This document shows, piece by piece, positions 8,487-20,628 of a stretch of 64,000 bases of DNA; the first letter of the stretch is position 1, and each line of letters starts with the position of its first letter. The notes under the pieces were generated by a model. It was not told where the DNA came from and ran no database searches. It saw only the letters and a program-made list of their open reading frames with translations. The position numbers were made by a program, and so were the translations under genes. The stretch is from Deltaproteobacteria bacterium (GTDB lineage Bacteria > Myxococcota_A > UBA9042 > PHBI01 > JACKFB01): assembly GCA_020632695.1 (NCBI GenBank), contig JACKFB010000006.1:1-64000 (forward strand), given 5' to 3'.

Positions 8487-9089
8487 TCAGAACGAGGAGC
8501 CGGGGGTCTCCAGGAAGGCGAGCTCCTCGGAGGTCGAGGTGCGCCCGAGCAGCGCGTTGCGGTGCGGGAAGCGCCCGAAGCGCTCGACGATGACCGCGTG
8601 CTTGCGCGCGAAGAGCGCGCCGTTGTCGAAGAGCTTGCGGGCCGCGTCGGGCGCTCGCTCGGCCTCCGCCTCGAAGCGGGCCACCGCCTCCTGCTGGATA
8701 GGCACCTCCTCGGAGTGCATCAGCGGCATCAGCGCGAAGTAGCGCTCGACCGGGCGCAGCGACTCGAAGCCGCCGCCGTCGAGCAGGCGCCGGGTCAGCC
8801 CGCGGGCGCGCGCGTCGCCGGCGAACATCGCGCCCGTGTCCCGGAAGATGTTCCGGGTGAACTGGTCCAGCACGATGATCAGCGCGAGCGTGCCCTGCGG
8901 CGTCTCGGTCCACTCGACCAGCTCCCCCGCGACGGCCGCACGCACCGCCTCGCCGAAGCGCTGGCGGATGGTCTCGTCCAGCTCGGGGTCCTTCTTCCAC
9001 CAGCGGCCCTGCACCGCCTCGGGCACGGCGCCGTCGGCGCGCGGTTCGTCCAGCCAGAAGGCGATGACGTCGTCGGGTGTGATGTCCAT
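8487..9089 (-). CDS. DUF924 family protein
   Basis: A 200-residue soluble all-helical protein. VIAFWLDEP near the N-terminus, the central TLALIIVLDQFTRNIFR and the RFGRFPHRNALLGR block near the C-terminus are the recognisable DUF924 signatures. The fold is TPR-like and the function is unknown. It converges on the PI-PLC gene with 30 bases between the stops. A promoter directly upstream predicts a leaderless message. Confidence 0.88.
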   Translation of the reverse strand: MDITPDDVIAFWLDEPRADGAVPEAVQGRWWKKDPELDETIRQRFGEAVRAAVAGELVEWTETPQGTLALIIVLDQFTRNIFRDTGAMFAGDARARGLTRRLLDGGGFESLRPVERYFALMPLMHSEEVPIQQEAVARFEAEAERAPDAARKLFDNGALFARKHAVIVERFGRFPHRNALLGRTSTSEELAFLETPGSSF

Positions 9090-9095
9090 GACCTC

Positions 9096-9124
9096 AGCAT
9101 GGCGCGCCGCGGCGCCGCTGCCAA
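9096..9124 (-). promoter_or_regulatory. Sigma70-type promoter, leaderless geometry
   Basis: TTGGCA, a 17-base spacer and CATGCT on the minus strand, with the last base of the -10 six bases before the ATG of the DUF924 gene. The geometry is the same as at 7189-7217. Confidence 0.45.
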
Positions 9125-9173
9125 CCCCAGGTCCGGCGCCGGGCGCTCGCCCGCGCCGGCACGGCTGCGGCGC

Positions 9174-9404
9174 TCAGTCGTGGCGCGCCGTCAGCACCGC
9201 GGGGTCCGTCGACTCCTCCAGCACCTGTCCGCACTTGCGGCACTGGTAGCGCACGGCGATGGGCCGCGCCGTGATGCCGAAGAGCAGCGCCAGCGTTCCC
9301 CCGAAGGAGTAGCGCGGCTCTTCCACCACCATCCCGTCGCCCTTCGCGTAGCCGCAGCGGCAGCGCCTGGGCTCACCTTCCGAGCGGATCTCCGATTTCG
9401 GCAT
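9174..9404 (-). CDS. Small zinc-ribbon-like protein
   Basis: A 76-residue protein with two Cys pairs: CRCG (15-18) and CRKCG in YQCRKCGQVLEES (about 54-58). They could coordinate one zinc as a split ribbon. The stretch between them is mildly hydrophobic (GGTLALLFGITARPI). No named family was recognised. The start has a strong GGAGGG ribosome site and an upstream promoter candidate. Its 3' end is 85 bases from the DUF924 start, so the two may share a transcript. Confidence 0.65.
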   Translation of the reverse strand: MPKSEIRSEGEPRRCRCGYAKGDGMVVEEPRYSFGGTLALLFGITARPIAVRYQCRKCGQVLEESTDPAVLTARHD

Positions 9405-9425
9405 CGTCCCTCCGGGGCCGAGGCC

Positions 9426-9455
9426 TGTATGGGCCGCGCGGGCGGGCGCTGTAAA
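9426..9455 (-). promoter_or_regulatory. Promoter candidate for the zinc-ribbon gene
   Basis: TTTACA and CATACA are separated by 18 bases on the minus strand, about 20 bases before the ATG and its GGAGGG site. The -35 matches five of six consensus bases; the -10 is weak. Confidence 0.4.
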
Positions 9456-9470
9456 GCTCGAAGAGGCCGC

Positions 9471-11636
<2,166 letters not shown>

Positions 11637-11769
11637 GGCAAGCCTCCGGGGGGGACGGTGGCGCAGCATAGCGCACCCGCCGAGTCGATTCACACAGTTC
11701 CGAAGCCCCCACCCCCCGATCGCCAGACCCCGCCCCCCGGGCCGATCCGAGCCAATCGCCGAGCCGCAA
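11637..11769 (-). promoter_or_regulatory. Upstream region of the MopE-like gene with -10 candidate
   Basis: The minus strand has TATGCT at 11670-11665, about 30 bases before the ATG and close enough for a short leader with the CGGAGG site. The matching -35 (TGTGAA, 18-base spacer) is weak. No other element was seen. Confidence 0.35.
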
Positions 11770-12220
11770 CCGCCCCCGAAACGGCCACCGAGTCCGAGGC
11801 CGAGACCGGGTCCGAGGCCGAGGCCGAGACCGAGGCCGAGACCGAGGCCCAGACTGACACTGAGGCCGAGACCGAGGCCAGGCCGAGACCGTGACAGAGC
11901 CGACACCGAGGCCGGACCGAGGCCGAGACCGAGACTGAGGCCGAGACCGACACCGAGGCCGAGACTGAGACCGAGGCCGAGACGAGGCCGAGACACACCG
12001 GGCCGAGACCGAGGCCGAGACCGACACCGAGACGGAGGCCGAGACCGAGGCCGAGACTGACACTGAGGCCGAGACCGACACCAGGCCGAGACGAGTCGAG
12101 ACCGACACCGAGACCGAGGCCGAGACTAGGCCGAGACCGAGGCCGAGACCGAGGCCGAGACCGAGACCGAGGCTGAGACCGAGACCGAGGCCGAGCCTCC
12201 GAGACCGAGCCGACACCGCC
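11770..12220. repeat. Non-coding degenerate hexanucleotide repeat (GAGRCC)n
   Basis: About 450 bases built almost entirely from GAGGCC and GAGACC units with single-base variants and scattered insertions and deletions that break the reading phase. No reading frame shows a credible protein. The same hexamer, in reverse orientation, forms the low-complexity tails of two genes (1-190 and about 6920-7080), where the phase is kept. Array size probably varies between strains. Confidence 0.8.
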
Positions 12221-12387
12221 CCGTGACCGAGCCCGCCACCGAGCCTGCAACCGCCGCCGCCCCCAACCGCCACCACCGCCCCACCCCGCCACCAAGATCG
12301 CGAGCGCCCCAAAAACCGCGGCCGAAGGCCTGCCCTGCATCCCGACCCGCCTCCCCGAGCCCCAACCCGACCGACTCCGCCCCGTGT
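12221..12387. other. Intergenic stretch, nothing recognised
   Basis: GC-rich and Pro/Ala-codon-like on either strand. A minus-strand frame carries a short hydrophobic stretch, but it has no ribosome site and no homology that can be recognised. No RNA gene or promoter was found. Confidence 0.4.
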
Positions 12388-12608
12388 GCGATGGCCGTGG
12401 CGGCTGGCGAGGGCGCCGCTGAGGGTGGCGCGACCGAGGGCAGCCGAGTCGGGCTCCAGGCCCGTCGCAGGCCTGACCCGAGGGAGCGCTGCCCTCAGCG
12501 GCGTCCGCAGCCGCCGCCCCGGCCATCGACGCCGAGGCCCCGTCGCAAGGCTGACCCGAGGGAGCGCTGCCCTCAGCGGCGTCCGCAGCCGCCGCCCCGG
12601 CCATCGAC
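12388..12608. repeat. Two direct copies and one diverged inverted copy of a ~70-bp element
   Basis: Copies at 12461-12530 and 12539-12608 are nearly identical over 70 bases (period 78) and share GACCCGAGGGAGCGCTGCCC and the block that follows it. A diverged copy in the opposite orientation lies at about 12388-12440 (GATGGCCG..GGCGGC...GCCGCTGAGGG). The inverted and direct copies could pair into a long hairpin. It lies in the upstream region of the ZIP/permease-like gene. It could be a small repetitive extragenic element. No coding role was seen. Confidence 0.65.
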
Positions 12609-12676
12609 CTCGATCCCCCACTGGTCAAGATGGGGTGACTTGCATAACGTGCCCGTCCCTCCGTGAGACAGGTTCG

Positions 12677-14485
12677 ATGCTGCTCCTCCTCGCGAGCCTC
12701 GCCGCGCTCCTCGCCGGGCCCCTCATCGTGCGGGCCTTCGGGGCCAGCCGCGCGCTCTTGATGATGCTGGACGCCTTCGTCATCACGTCGATCACGGGGC
12801 TGGTCTTCCTGGAGGTGCTGCCGTCCGCGCTGGTGGGGGCCGGGCTCTGGCCGGTGGGGGCGGCGGTGGTGGGGCTCTGGCTGCCCCGCGGCCTGGAGCA
12901 CGTGCTCGAAGGCCGGCGCACCCAGGGCCGCGACCGGCTGCTGCTGGTCATCGCGGCGCTGACCGGCCTGGCGATCCACGCGCTGCTGGACGGCGCCGCC
13001 CTGGCGCCCACCGCCCCGGCCGCGCACCACGGCCTCGACCACGGCGGCGCGCACGTCCCGGGCGTCAGCGACTGGGGGCTCGGCATCAGCGTGATCCTGC
13101 ACCGCATCCCCTTCGGCCTGGTCATCTGGTGGACCGTGCGTCCCCGCCACGGCCTGCTCCCGGCGGTCGGGCTGCTGCTCTTCATCGCCGCCGCCACCGT
13201 CGGCGGTTTCGTCCTGGGCGGCATCGGCATCCGCGCGCTGCCGACCACGGCCCTGCTGACCTTCCAGGCCCTGGTGGCGGGCGCCCTGCTCCACATCGTC
13301 TTCGAGCACCCGGTCGACGACCCCAGCGGCTCCCAGGCTCCGGCCACCTGGAGCCACCTGCCGGGCGGCGCCGGCGCCCTGCTCGGCGCCGCGCTGGTCT
13401 CGGCGGTCATCCTGCTGCACGGCGAGGGCAGCCACGGCGCTCACGCCACCCACGCGGACCCGGCCGGCGCCGTCGTCGCGCTGGCCCTGGACATCGCGCC
13501 GGCCCTGCTCGGCGGGCTGCTCCTGGTGCTGCTCGCCTCGCGCCTGCCCCCCAGCCGCCGCCCCCTGCTCGAGGGGCTACGCGGCGCGGCCGTGGGCGCC
13601 CGAGCCATGCCCGCGCCCGGCGCCGCCCCCCGCGCCTGCGCCTTCGACGTCGCCGCCTCGGTGCTGGGCCTGGACGCCCTGGTCGCCTCCGCCGCCCTGC
13701 TCGGCCCTCGCCTCACCGCGGTGCGCGTCGCCCTCGCCGCCGCAGCCGCCCTGACCCTGGTCCTCCTCGCTCGCACCCGCTCGCCTGCCCCGCGCCCTCC
13801 CCTCGCCGCGCCGCGGCCCGCCGACCTCCGCACCGCCGCGGCCCGCGCCCTGGACCGCGGCGTCCCCTGGGTCGGCTTCGCGCTGCTGGTCGCCGGGCTC
13901 GCCACCGCCGCGCTGCCACCCGGCGCCCTGGCCCCCCTCTCGCTGCCTCGCGCCTTCGCGCTCGCCCTGATCCTCGCCTGGCCGCTCTACCTCTGCGGCC
14001 TGAGCCTCACGCCGCTGGCCCTGGTCCTCATCGCCGCCGGCCTCGCTCCAGGCCCCGCGCTGGTGCTGCTGGTCGTCGCGCCCCTGGCCCACCCGCTGGT
14101 CCGCGCCGACCTCGCGCCGACCCGCGCGCGCCTGCACCGCCTGGCCGCCGCGGCCGTCGTCACCTGTGGCGCGGTCGCCTTCCAGCTCCTCTCGGCGCCG
14201 CAGCCCCACGCCCACATCCACGAGCACGCCCCCGAGCTCTCGGTCCACCTCCTGACCGAGCGCCCCCTCGCCGCCCTCGCCCTGCTCCTCGTCGTGCTGC
14301 TGGCCGCCGCGCGCCTCCTGCAGCGGGGCCCGCGCGCGCTGCTCGCCGAGCTCACCCCCGGCGGCGGCCCCCACCGCCACCACCCCCACCTGGGCGGTCC
14401 CCGCGCCCCCGCCGCGCTGCTCGGCGGCTTCGACGACGCGGCCTCGCCCCACCACACCCACGGCCCGCACGACCACCGGCACTGA
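12677..14485 (+). CDS. His-rich multi-pass membrane protein, ZIP-like N-half and permease-like C-half
   Basis: A 602-residue protein, with the start chosen at the ATG giving MLLLLASLAALLAGPLIV. About 14 or more hydrophobic segments are present. In the N-terminal half IHALLDGAAL and VILHRIPFG resemble the HNxxDG and HExPHE metal-site helices of ZIP transporters. The C-terminal half (CGLSLTPLALVLIAAGLAPG) resembles the CGxxP...G(A/L)xPG motif of ArsP/COG0701-type metal-efflux permeases. His clusters sit in loops and at the end (HHGLDHGGAH, HGEGSHGAHATH, PHAHIHEH, HRHHPHLGG, PHHTHGPHDHRH). A divalent-metal or copper/zinc transporter is the best guess. The domain reading rests on motifs by eye. 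The upstream region holds the 70-bp repeats. Confidence 0.6.
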   Translation: MLLLLASLAALLAGPLIVRAFGASRALLMMLDAFVITSITGLVFLEVLPSALVGAGLWPVGAAVVGLWLPRGLEHVLEGRRTQGRDRLLLVIAALTGLAIHALLDGAALAPTAPAAHHGLDHGGAHVPGVSDWGLGISVILHRIPFGLVIWWTVRPRHGLLPAVGLLLFIAAATVGGFVLGGIGIRALPTTALLTFQALVAGALLHIVFEHPVDDPSGSQAPATWSHLPGGAGALLGAALVSAVILLHGEGSHGAHATHADPAGAVVALALDIAPALLGGLLLVLLASRLPPSRRPLLEGLRGAAVGARAMPAPGAAPRACAFDVAASVLGLDALVASAALLGPRLTAVRVALAAAAALTLVLLARTRSPAPRPPLAAPRPADLRTAAARALDRGVPWVGFALLVAGLATAALPPGALAPLSLPRAFALALILAWPLYLCGLSLTPLALVLIAAGLAPGPALVLLVVAPLAHPLVRADLAPTRARLHRLAAAAVVTCGAVAFQLLSAPQPHAHIHEHAPELSVHLLTERPLAALALLLVVLLAAARLLQRGPRALLAELTPGGGPHRHHPHLGGPRAPAALLGGFDDAASPHHTHGPHDHRH

Positions 14486-14536
14486 CACCGGTGGTGGCGG
14501 CCGCGCCTCGGCGGGGCCCGTCGCCCGCCCCGGGCT

Positions 14537-15898
<1,362 letters not shown>

Positions 15899-15957
15899 CG
15901 CAAACCCTCCGATACGTGGGCCCGCGCACGCTCGGGGGGCGCCGCTGGGCTTCGGGG

Positions 15958-17742
15958 CTACGTACCGCCTCCGTCGGGCCCGCGCAAGACGGTGTCGGCG
16001 GAGCCCGCGGCGCCGTCGAGGGGCAGCGCCAGCTCGAAGCGCGTGCCGCCCCCGGGCAGACCACGCACCCGCACGCGGCCGCGGTGCTCGCTGACGATCC
16101 GGTGCACGATGGCCAGCCCCAGGCCCGTCCCCTGGGACTTGGTCGTGAAATACGGCGTGAAGAGCCGCTCGCGGACCTCCGGCGGGATCCCCGGCCCGTT
16201 GTCGTCGCATCGCAGCTGCAGCTCGCCGTCGTGCACCCGCGCCGACAGCACCACCTCGGCGCCGGGCGCCGGCCCCGCACCCTGGTGCGCCTCCACCGCG
16301 TTCTTCACCAGGTTCGTCATCGCCTGCCGCACCTGGTCGGCGTCCACGCTCGCGGCCACCGCCGCGCCGGGCTCCACCCGCACCGTCACCGCCTCGTCCA
16401 CGTCCCGGTGCAGCCCCGCCACCTGACGCAGCAGCTCGCCCACGTCCACCCGCTCCGGGCTCGGGGCCGGCAGCCGCGCGAAGTCACGGAACTCCGTCAC
16501 GATCCGCGACATGCGCGCCACCTCCTCCAGGATCGTCGTCGTGGACTCCTCGAAGATCTCCTCGAAGTCCGGGTGGCGCCGCTTCCACACCTTCTGCAGC
16601 GTCTCGATGGACATCTGGATCGGGAAGAGCGGGTTCTTGATCTCGTGCGCGATCCGCCGCGCGATCTCCTGCCACGCCGCCACGCGCTCGCTCTGGCGCA
16701 GCCGCTCCTCCGAGTCGGCCAGGTCGTGCGTCATCCGGTTGAAGGCCCGCGACAGGCTCGCCACCTCGTCGCGCCCGCCCGGGTCGGGGACCTCCACCTG
16801 GCGCTCGCCGCCCGCCACCCGGTCGGCCGCCGCCGCCAGCACCTCCAGAGGGCGCGAGATGCGCCGCGAGATCCACAGCCCCATCAGCAGCGCCAGCAGC
16901 GCGCCCACTCCGGCCAGCGCCGCCGCCGCCGCCCACACCCCGGCCACCACCGCGTCGACCCCCGCGCGGCTCACGTAGACGCGCAGCTCGGCCTGGGCGC
17001 CCTCCCCGCCCGCGCCGGCCAGCGGCCGCACGCCCACGTCCCACCCTGCCGACGGCGCCTCGCCGGCGAAGGTGGCCGCGATCGGGTGGCCATCGGACCC
17101 CACCACCGCCACCTCCACGCCCCCCGTGCCCGCGCCCGCCGCCCCCGCCAGGATCTCGGCCAGCAGCCCGGCGTCCAGCCGCCGCCCGCCGATGAGCGCC
17201 ACCCGATCGTCGGCCGCCCGCGCCACCTGCAGGGTCCACACGTCGCGCGCCGCGCCGCTCGCCTCGTCCTCGACGCGCTCGCGCCGGATCACCGGCTCGC
17301 TGGCCCGCTCCCCCAGCAGCGCCAGCGCCTCGGGCTCCGCCTCGGCCAGCCCGCGCCGATGCCCCATGGCCAGCACGCGCCCGCCCTCGCGCCTGTCCAC
17401 CAGCCGCAGCGTGTCGATGGCGGCCGAGGTCATCAGCCGCCCCGCCTCCACCATGGCCGCCCGCTCGCGCTCCTGCACGCCGTAGAAGCGGTCGCGCCCC
17501 AGCGGCTCCAGCAGCACCTCGCGGAGCACGCTGTCCTGGGCCACGCGCTGCAGCGCCACGTCCAGATCGCGGCCGGCCTGGGCCAGGCCCTCGCGCACCG
17601 CCGCCCCGATGGCCCCGCGCCGCTCCTCGAAGCTCCGCTGGAACGCCGCCTCGGTGCGCAGGGTCAACACCCACACCGAGAGCCCCAGCGGGAGCCACGC
17701 CAGCGCCAGCATCGCCAGGGTCAAGCGCGTCTGGAGCCTCAC
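15958..17742 (-). CDS. Membrane sensor histidine kinase (NtrY-like)
   Basis: 594 residues, GTG start overlapping the upstream stop (GTGA). TM1 is residues 8-28. An extracytoplasmic sensor region of about 235 residues follows, then TM2 (about 266-290). HAMP covers about 290-345, then the DHp domain with the phospho-accepting His366 in ARRIAHEIKNPL. The ATPase domain has an N box (NLVKNAVEA, 477-485), G1 (DDNGPGIP, 513-520) and G2 (GTGLGLAIV, 538-546). All catalytic elements are intact. No response regulator lies nearby, so it is an orphan kinase. Its coupling to a solute-binding protein gene suggests that protein could deliver the signal. Confidence 0.93.
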   Translation of the reverse strand: MRLQTRLTLAMLALAWLPLGLSVWVLTLRTEAAFQRSFEERRGAIGAAVREGLAQAGRDLDVALQRVAQDSVLREVLLEPLGRDRFYGVQERERAAMVEAGRLMTSAAIDTLRLVDRREGGRVLAMGHRRGLAEAEPEALALLGERASEPVIRRERVEDEASGAARDVWTLQVARAADDRVALIGGRRLDAGLLAEILAGAAGAGTGGVEVAVVGSDGHPIAATFAGEAPSAGWDVGVRPLAGAGGEGAQAELRVYVSRAGVDAVVAGVWAAAAALAGVGALLALLMGLWISRRISRPLEVLAAAADRVAGGERQVEVPDPGGRDEVASLSRAFNRMTHDLADSEERLRQSERVAAWQEIARRIAHEIKNPLFPIQMSIETLQKVWKRRHPDFEEIFEESTTTILEEVARMSRIVTEFRDFARLPAPSPERVDVGELLRQVAGLHRDVDEAVTVRVEPGAAVAASVDADQVRQAMTNLVKNAVEAHQGAGPAPGAEVVLSARVHDGELQLRCDDNGPGIPPEVRERLFTPYFTTKSQGTGLGLAIVHRIVSEHRGRVRVRGLPGGGTRFELALPLDGAAGSADTVLRGPDGGGT

Positions 17743-19145
17743 GGGCGCACCCAGGCCTCGCCCAGGTCCGCGCCCGACGGTCCCGCGTCCAGCACCAGCC
17801 AGCTCCGGTGATGGATCGGCCGCTCCATGTGCAGCAGCGGGATCGCCGCCGCCTCGGCGTTCAGGCGCTCGGCTCGGGCCCTGCCACGGCCGGCCAGGGC
17901 CCTGGCCGCCGTCAGGTCATCTCGCCCCAGCGCCATCGCCAGCTCCAGGGCGGCCTGCTCGGTGTCCAGGGCGCCCCACGCGTGGGTGACGACCGCGAGC
18001 TGCCAGGCCGGCGCGGTGGCCGCCACGGCGCTGGCCATGTCCAAACCGGCGACCGGCACCGCCCGCGCCGGTGCCAACGACAGTCGGGCGAGCGCGTCTC
18101 GCAGGCCGCGCGCCAGCTCGCCCAGCCCCTCGTCGCCCTCCGGGTAGGCGATGACCAGGGCTGGCTGGGGCGGCGCCGGTCCGGTCGCCGGTCCGCTGGT
18201 GGCGATCGGCGCCCTCGTGGGCGACAGGAGCGGCGGCCACAGCGAGTCGGCGCCCTGGGCCGGCCAGTCCGCGTGGCGCACCAGCCGCGCGTCCATGGCC
18301 AGGGCGGCGGCGAAGCGGCGAAACGCCAGCGCCCCGTCGCCCCGCAGGTCCGGCGCCGGGATGGCGTAGGCGCTGACCAGCCCCCCCGCCGGGCTCGAGG
18401 CCCCACGTCGGTCGCGCAGGCCGGCCGTCTCGGAGACGTCGACCTCCTGGTCGCCGAACGCGGCGCTGCGAGCGCGCGGATCCGGGCGCGCCGTCACCTC
18501 GACGCGATCGAGCCAGGGGCGTCCCCGGGGGTGCCCCGGCCAGGCCAGGAGCGTGGCCCGCCCGGCGCCGCGATCCACCGGCCGGAACGAGCCGCAGGCG
18601 TGGCCGCTGCCCACCGCGCCCCCGCGGAGCACGCCGGCCTCCGGGCGGGCCAGCAGCCGCCGTATGGCGCTCGGGTCGGTGTGGGCCGGCGCCTCGAGCT
18701 CCAGGGTCAGGGGGGCGGGCGCGCGCAGCTCGAGGCTGGCCACCATGCGGGCCAGCGGCGTGGACGGCGAGCTCGCGGCGAGGGCTCGGAGGCTGCGCAC
18801 CACGTCGCTGGCCGTGATGACCTGGCCGTCGTGGAAGCGCGCCCCCTCCACCAGACGCACGGTGAGCGTGCGGCCGCGCATGGTGCCCGGGTCGCGGGCC
18901 AGCTCCGGTCGCACGCGGCCCTCGCCATCGACCCGGAACACCCGGCAGTGCACCCAGGAGGCCAGCCAGCGGGCCGGGGGCGAGTCCGCCTCGCGGGGAT
19001 CGTCGAGGCCCCGCAGGCTCGCCAGCACCACTCGGGCCTCTCCGCCGTACGGGCGACGCCCGGCGGCACCAGCGGGCGAGACCAGGACGAGCCCCCCGAG
19101 CAGGACGCCGAGGGCGACGCGCAACCGAAGCCCGGCGGGCATCAT
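17739..19145 (-). CDS. Extracellular solute-binding protein, family 5-like
   Basis: About 468 residues. A signal peptide (MMPAGLRLRVALGVLLGGLVL...) is followed by a body with peptide/nickel-binding protein features: RVRPELARDPGTMRG, TVRLVEGARFHDGQVITASDVVRSLRAL and a late LNAEAAAIPLLHMERPIHH. Family members bind oligopeptides, nickel or sugars for an ABC importer. No permease or ATPase genes are adjacent. The gene is instead sandwiched by ATGA and GTGA overlaps between an FG-GAP-like protein and a sensor kinase. A sensing rather than transport role is therefore plausible. It is shorter and more diverged than typical DppA/OppA, so substrate cannot be guessed. Confidence 0.75.
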   Translation of the reverse strand: MMPAGLRLRVALGVLLGGLVLVSPAGAAGRRPYGGEARVVLASLRGLDDPREADSPPARWLASWVHCRVFRVDGEGRVRPELARDPGTMRGRTLTVRLVEGARFHDGQVITASDVVRSLRALAASSPSTPLARMVASLELRAPAPLTLELEAPAHTDPSAIRRLLARPEAGVLRGGAVGSGHACGSFRPVDRGAGRATLLAWPGHPRGRPWLDRVEVTARPDPRARSAAFGDQEVDVSETAGLRDRRGASSPAGGLVSAYAIPAPDLRGDGALAFRRFAAALAMDARLVRHADWPAQGADSLWPPLLSPTRAPIATSGPATGPAPPQPALVIAYPEGDEGLGELARGLRDALARLSLAPARAVPVAGLDMASAVAATAPAWQLAVVTHAWGALDTEQAALELAMALGRDDLTAARALAGRGRARAERLNAEAAAIPLLHMERPIHHRSWLVLDAGPSGADLGEAWVRP

Positions 19146-20581
19146 CGTTCGTTGGGCGCCACCACCCAGAGGCCCGCTCGCTCGGGCGACCAGGTGGCGA
19201 CCAGCAGCTCGGCGTATCCGTCGCCGTCCAGATCGCCGCACAGGGCGGCGGTGACCGGGTCGGGGACGGGGCGCGACCAGCGCAGCGCGGCGCCCTCGGA
19301 GGCGTCGGTCAGCTCGAAGAAGCTCAGGCGATCGGGGCCGGTGACGGCGCTCGACGAGACCAGCAGCTCGGGCCGCCCGTCCTGGTCCAGGTCGCTGGCA
19401 ACGCTGACGGTGCCTGCCCCGTCCAGGACGAAGCGCTCCTCGGGGGCGTTCGCTCCCCACACGGCCACGTCGCCTCCGGGGTGGGCGACCGCGAAGTGCG
19501 GGTCCCAGGCCGGCGAGGTCGCCGCGAACAAGGGGTAGGTGCGGAGATCGTAGGCCGGCTCGAGGTCGCCGACCTCACGGAAGGCCGCTCGTCCGTCCAC
19601 CAGCGCCATCTCGCGCGAGGGGCCGCCCAACACATCGACGCCAGCGGGCCAGGGGGCCACCAGCCAGCGGTCGACGCCGCTTGCGTAGAGGGGCCACGCC
19701 GGTGGCAGGGTCGCCAGGGCCACCGCCGCCGGCTCGGGCCCGAGGGTCAGGTCGTAGAGCTCGGGTGCCGCCCGGTCGCTGCTGGCGGCGAGCACGGCCT
19801 CGCGCCCATCGGGCCGGGTGGTCACGACCAGGCGCCCGAAGGGCTGGCGCACCCGCGCCTCGGAGGGCGCCGCCGCGAGCGCCACCGTCGCTTCGAGCGC
19901 CAGGCCGCCGTGGGCCCAGCGCAGGACCAGCAGGCGGTCGGGCTGAAGCGCCACCACCCGCTGGTCGCCGGCGCCCTCCGGCGTCACCAGCGCCAGGTCC
20001 AGCAACGGCGCGGTGCTGAGCGCGTCGGGGAGCCCGGCGAGCGCCACCAGGCGCAGCCGCTCGAAGCGGACCGTGCGCCGGCCCAGCCCGAAGAGCGTGC
20101 GCAGCTCCAGGTTCAGCGGCACCTCGGCCGTCGAGGTCCCGAGCACCGCCCCCTCGGGCATGCGCAGCGACTCCCAGAAGCTGGTCGGGAGCGCGCGCAG
20201 CCTGGCCTCGGCCTCGACGTGGGACGGCGCCTGCACCCGCACCAGCACCTCGAGGCGGTGGGTCGCCTCGGCGCCGTCGGCCGGCGCCCGGGTCAAGGGC
20301 CACCCGCCGGCGCGCCAGGCCGCCTCGACCGTGTCGGCGAGCCACGTCTCGGCGCGCCCGGCGCTCGGCGCGTCGGACTCCACCTGCACCGCGAAGACCA
20401 CCCGAGCCGCGCCGTCGAGGCCCTCCAGCGCCGGCGCCAGCCCGGCCAGCAGGTCGCGGGCCAGCCGCGCCGCGTGGGCGGGCGGCGGCGGCGGGAAGGG
20501 CAGCGTCGAGGGCTGCGCGCTCGCGGGAGCGGCCCCCAGACCCAGGCCAATGGCCAACCACGCGGCGAGCACTCGTCCCAT
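19142..20581 (-). CDS. Exported FG-GAP/VCBS-repeat-like protein
   Basis: 479 residues with a signal peptide (VLAAWLAIGLGLGAAPASAQ). The N-terminal third is helical/mixed and Ala-rich. The C-terminal part contains calcium-loop repeats DLDQDGRPELLV and DLDGDGYAELLVA, characteristic of FG-GAP/VCBS beta-propeller blades. The stop overlaps the solute-binding protein start by ATGA, making it the first gene of a coupled three-gene unit with that protein and the kinase. A TATATA-rich -10-like sequence (20592-20597) lies just upstream. The function is unknown; an extracytoplasmic ligand-binding partner is a guess. Confidence 0.7.
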   Translation of the reverse strand: MGRVLAAWLAIGLGLGAAPASAQPSTLPFPPPPPAHAARLARDLLAGLAPALEGLDGAARVVFAVQVESDAPSAGRAETWLADTVEAAWRAGGWPLTRAPADGAEATHRLEVLVRVQAPSHVEAEARLRALPTSFWESLRMPEGAVLGTSTAEVPLNLELRTLFGLGRRTVRFERLRLVALAGLPDALSTAPLLDLALVTPEGAGDQRVVALQPDRLLVLRWAHGGLALEATVALAAAPSEARVRQPFGRLVVTTRPDGREAVLAASSDRAAPELYDLTLGPEPAAVALATLPPAWPLYASGVDRWLVAPWPAGVDVLGGPSREMALVDGRAAFREVGDLEPAYDLRTYPLFAATSPAWDPHFAVAHPGGDVAVWGANAPEERFVLDGAGTVSVASDLDQDGRPELLVSSSAVTGPDRLSFFELTDASEGAALRWSRPVPDPVTAALCGDLDGDGYAELLVATWSPERAGLWVVAPNER

Positions 20582-20628
20582 GGCCGGCGACTATATAGAT
20601 GCGCCGGCGCCGCGACCACCGGGGGCGG

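Noticed and set aside
12461..12608. Direct repeats considered as a CRISPR array
   Set aside because: There are only two copies, the repeats are about 70 bases long and the spacer is 8 bases. No cas genes are present.
11690..13453. Minus-strand frame across the repeat array and into the ZIP/permease-like gene
   Set aside because: The translation is Ser-Arg and Gly-Leu low complexity from the hexamer array, then antisense of a real gene. A short hydrophobic stretch near 12320 has no ribosome site.
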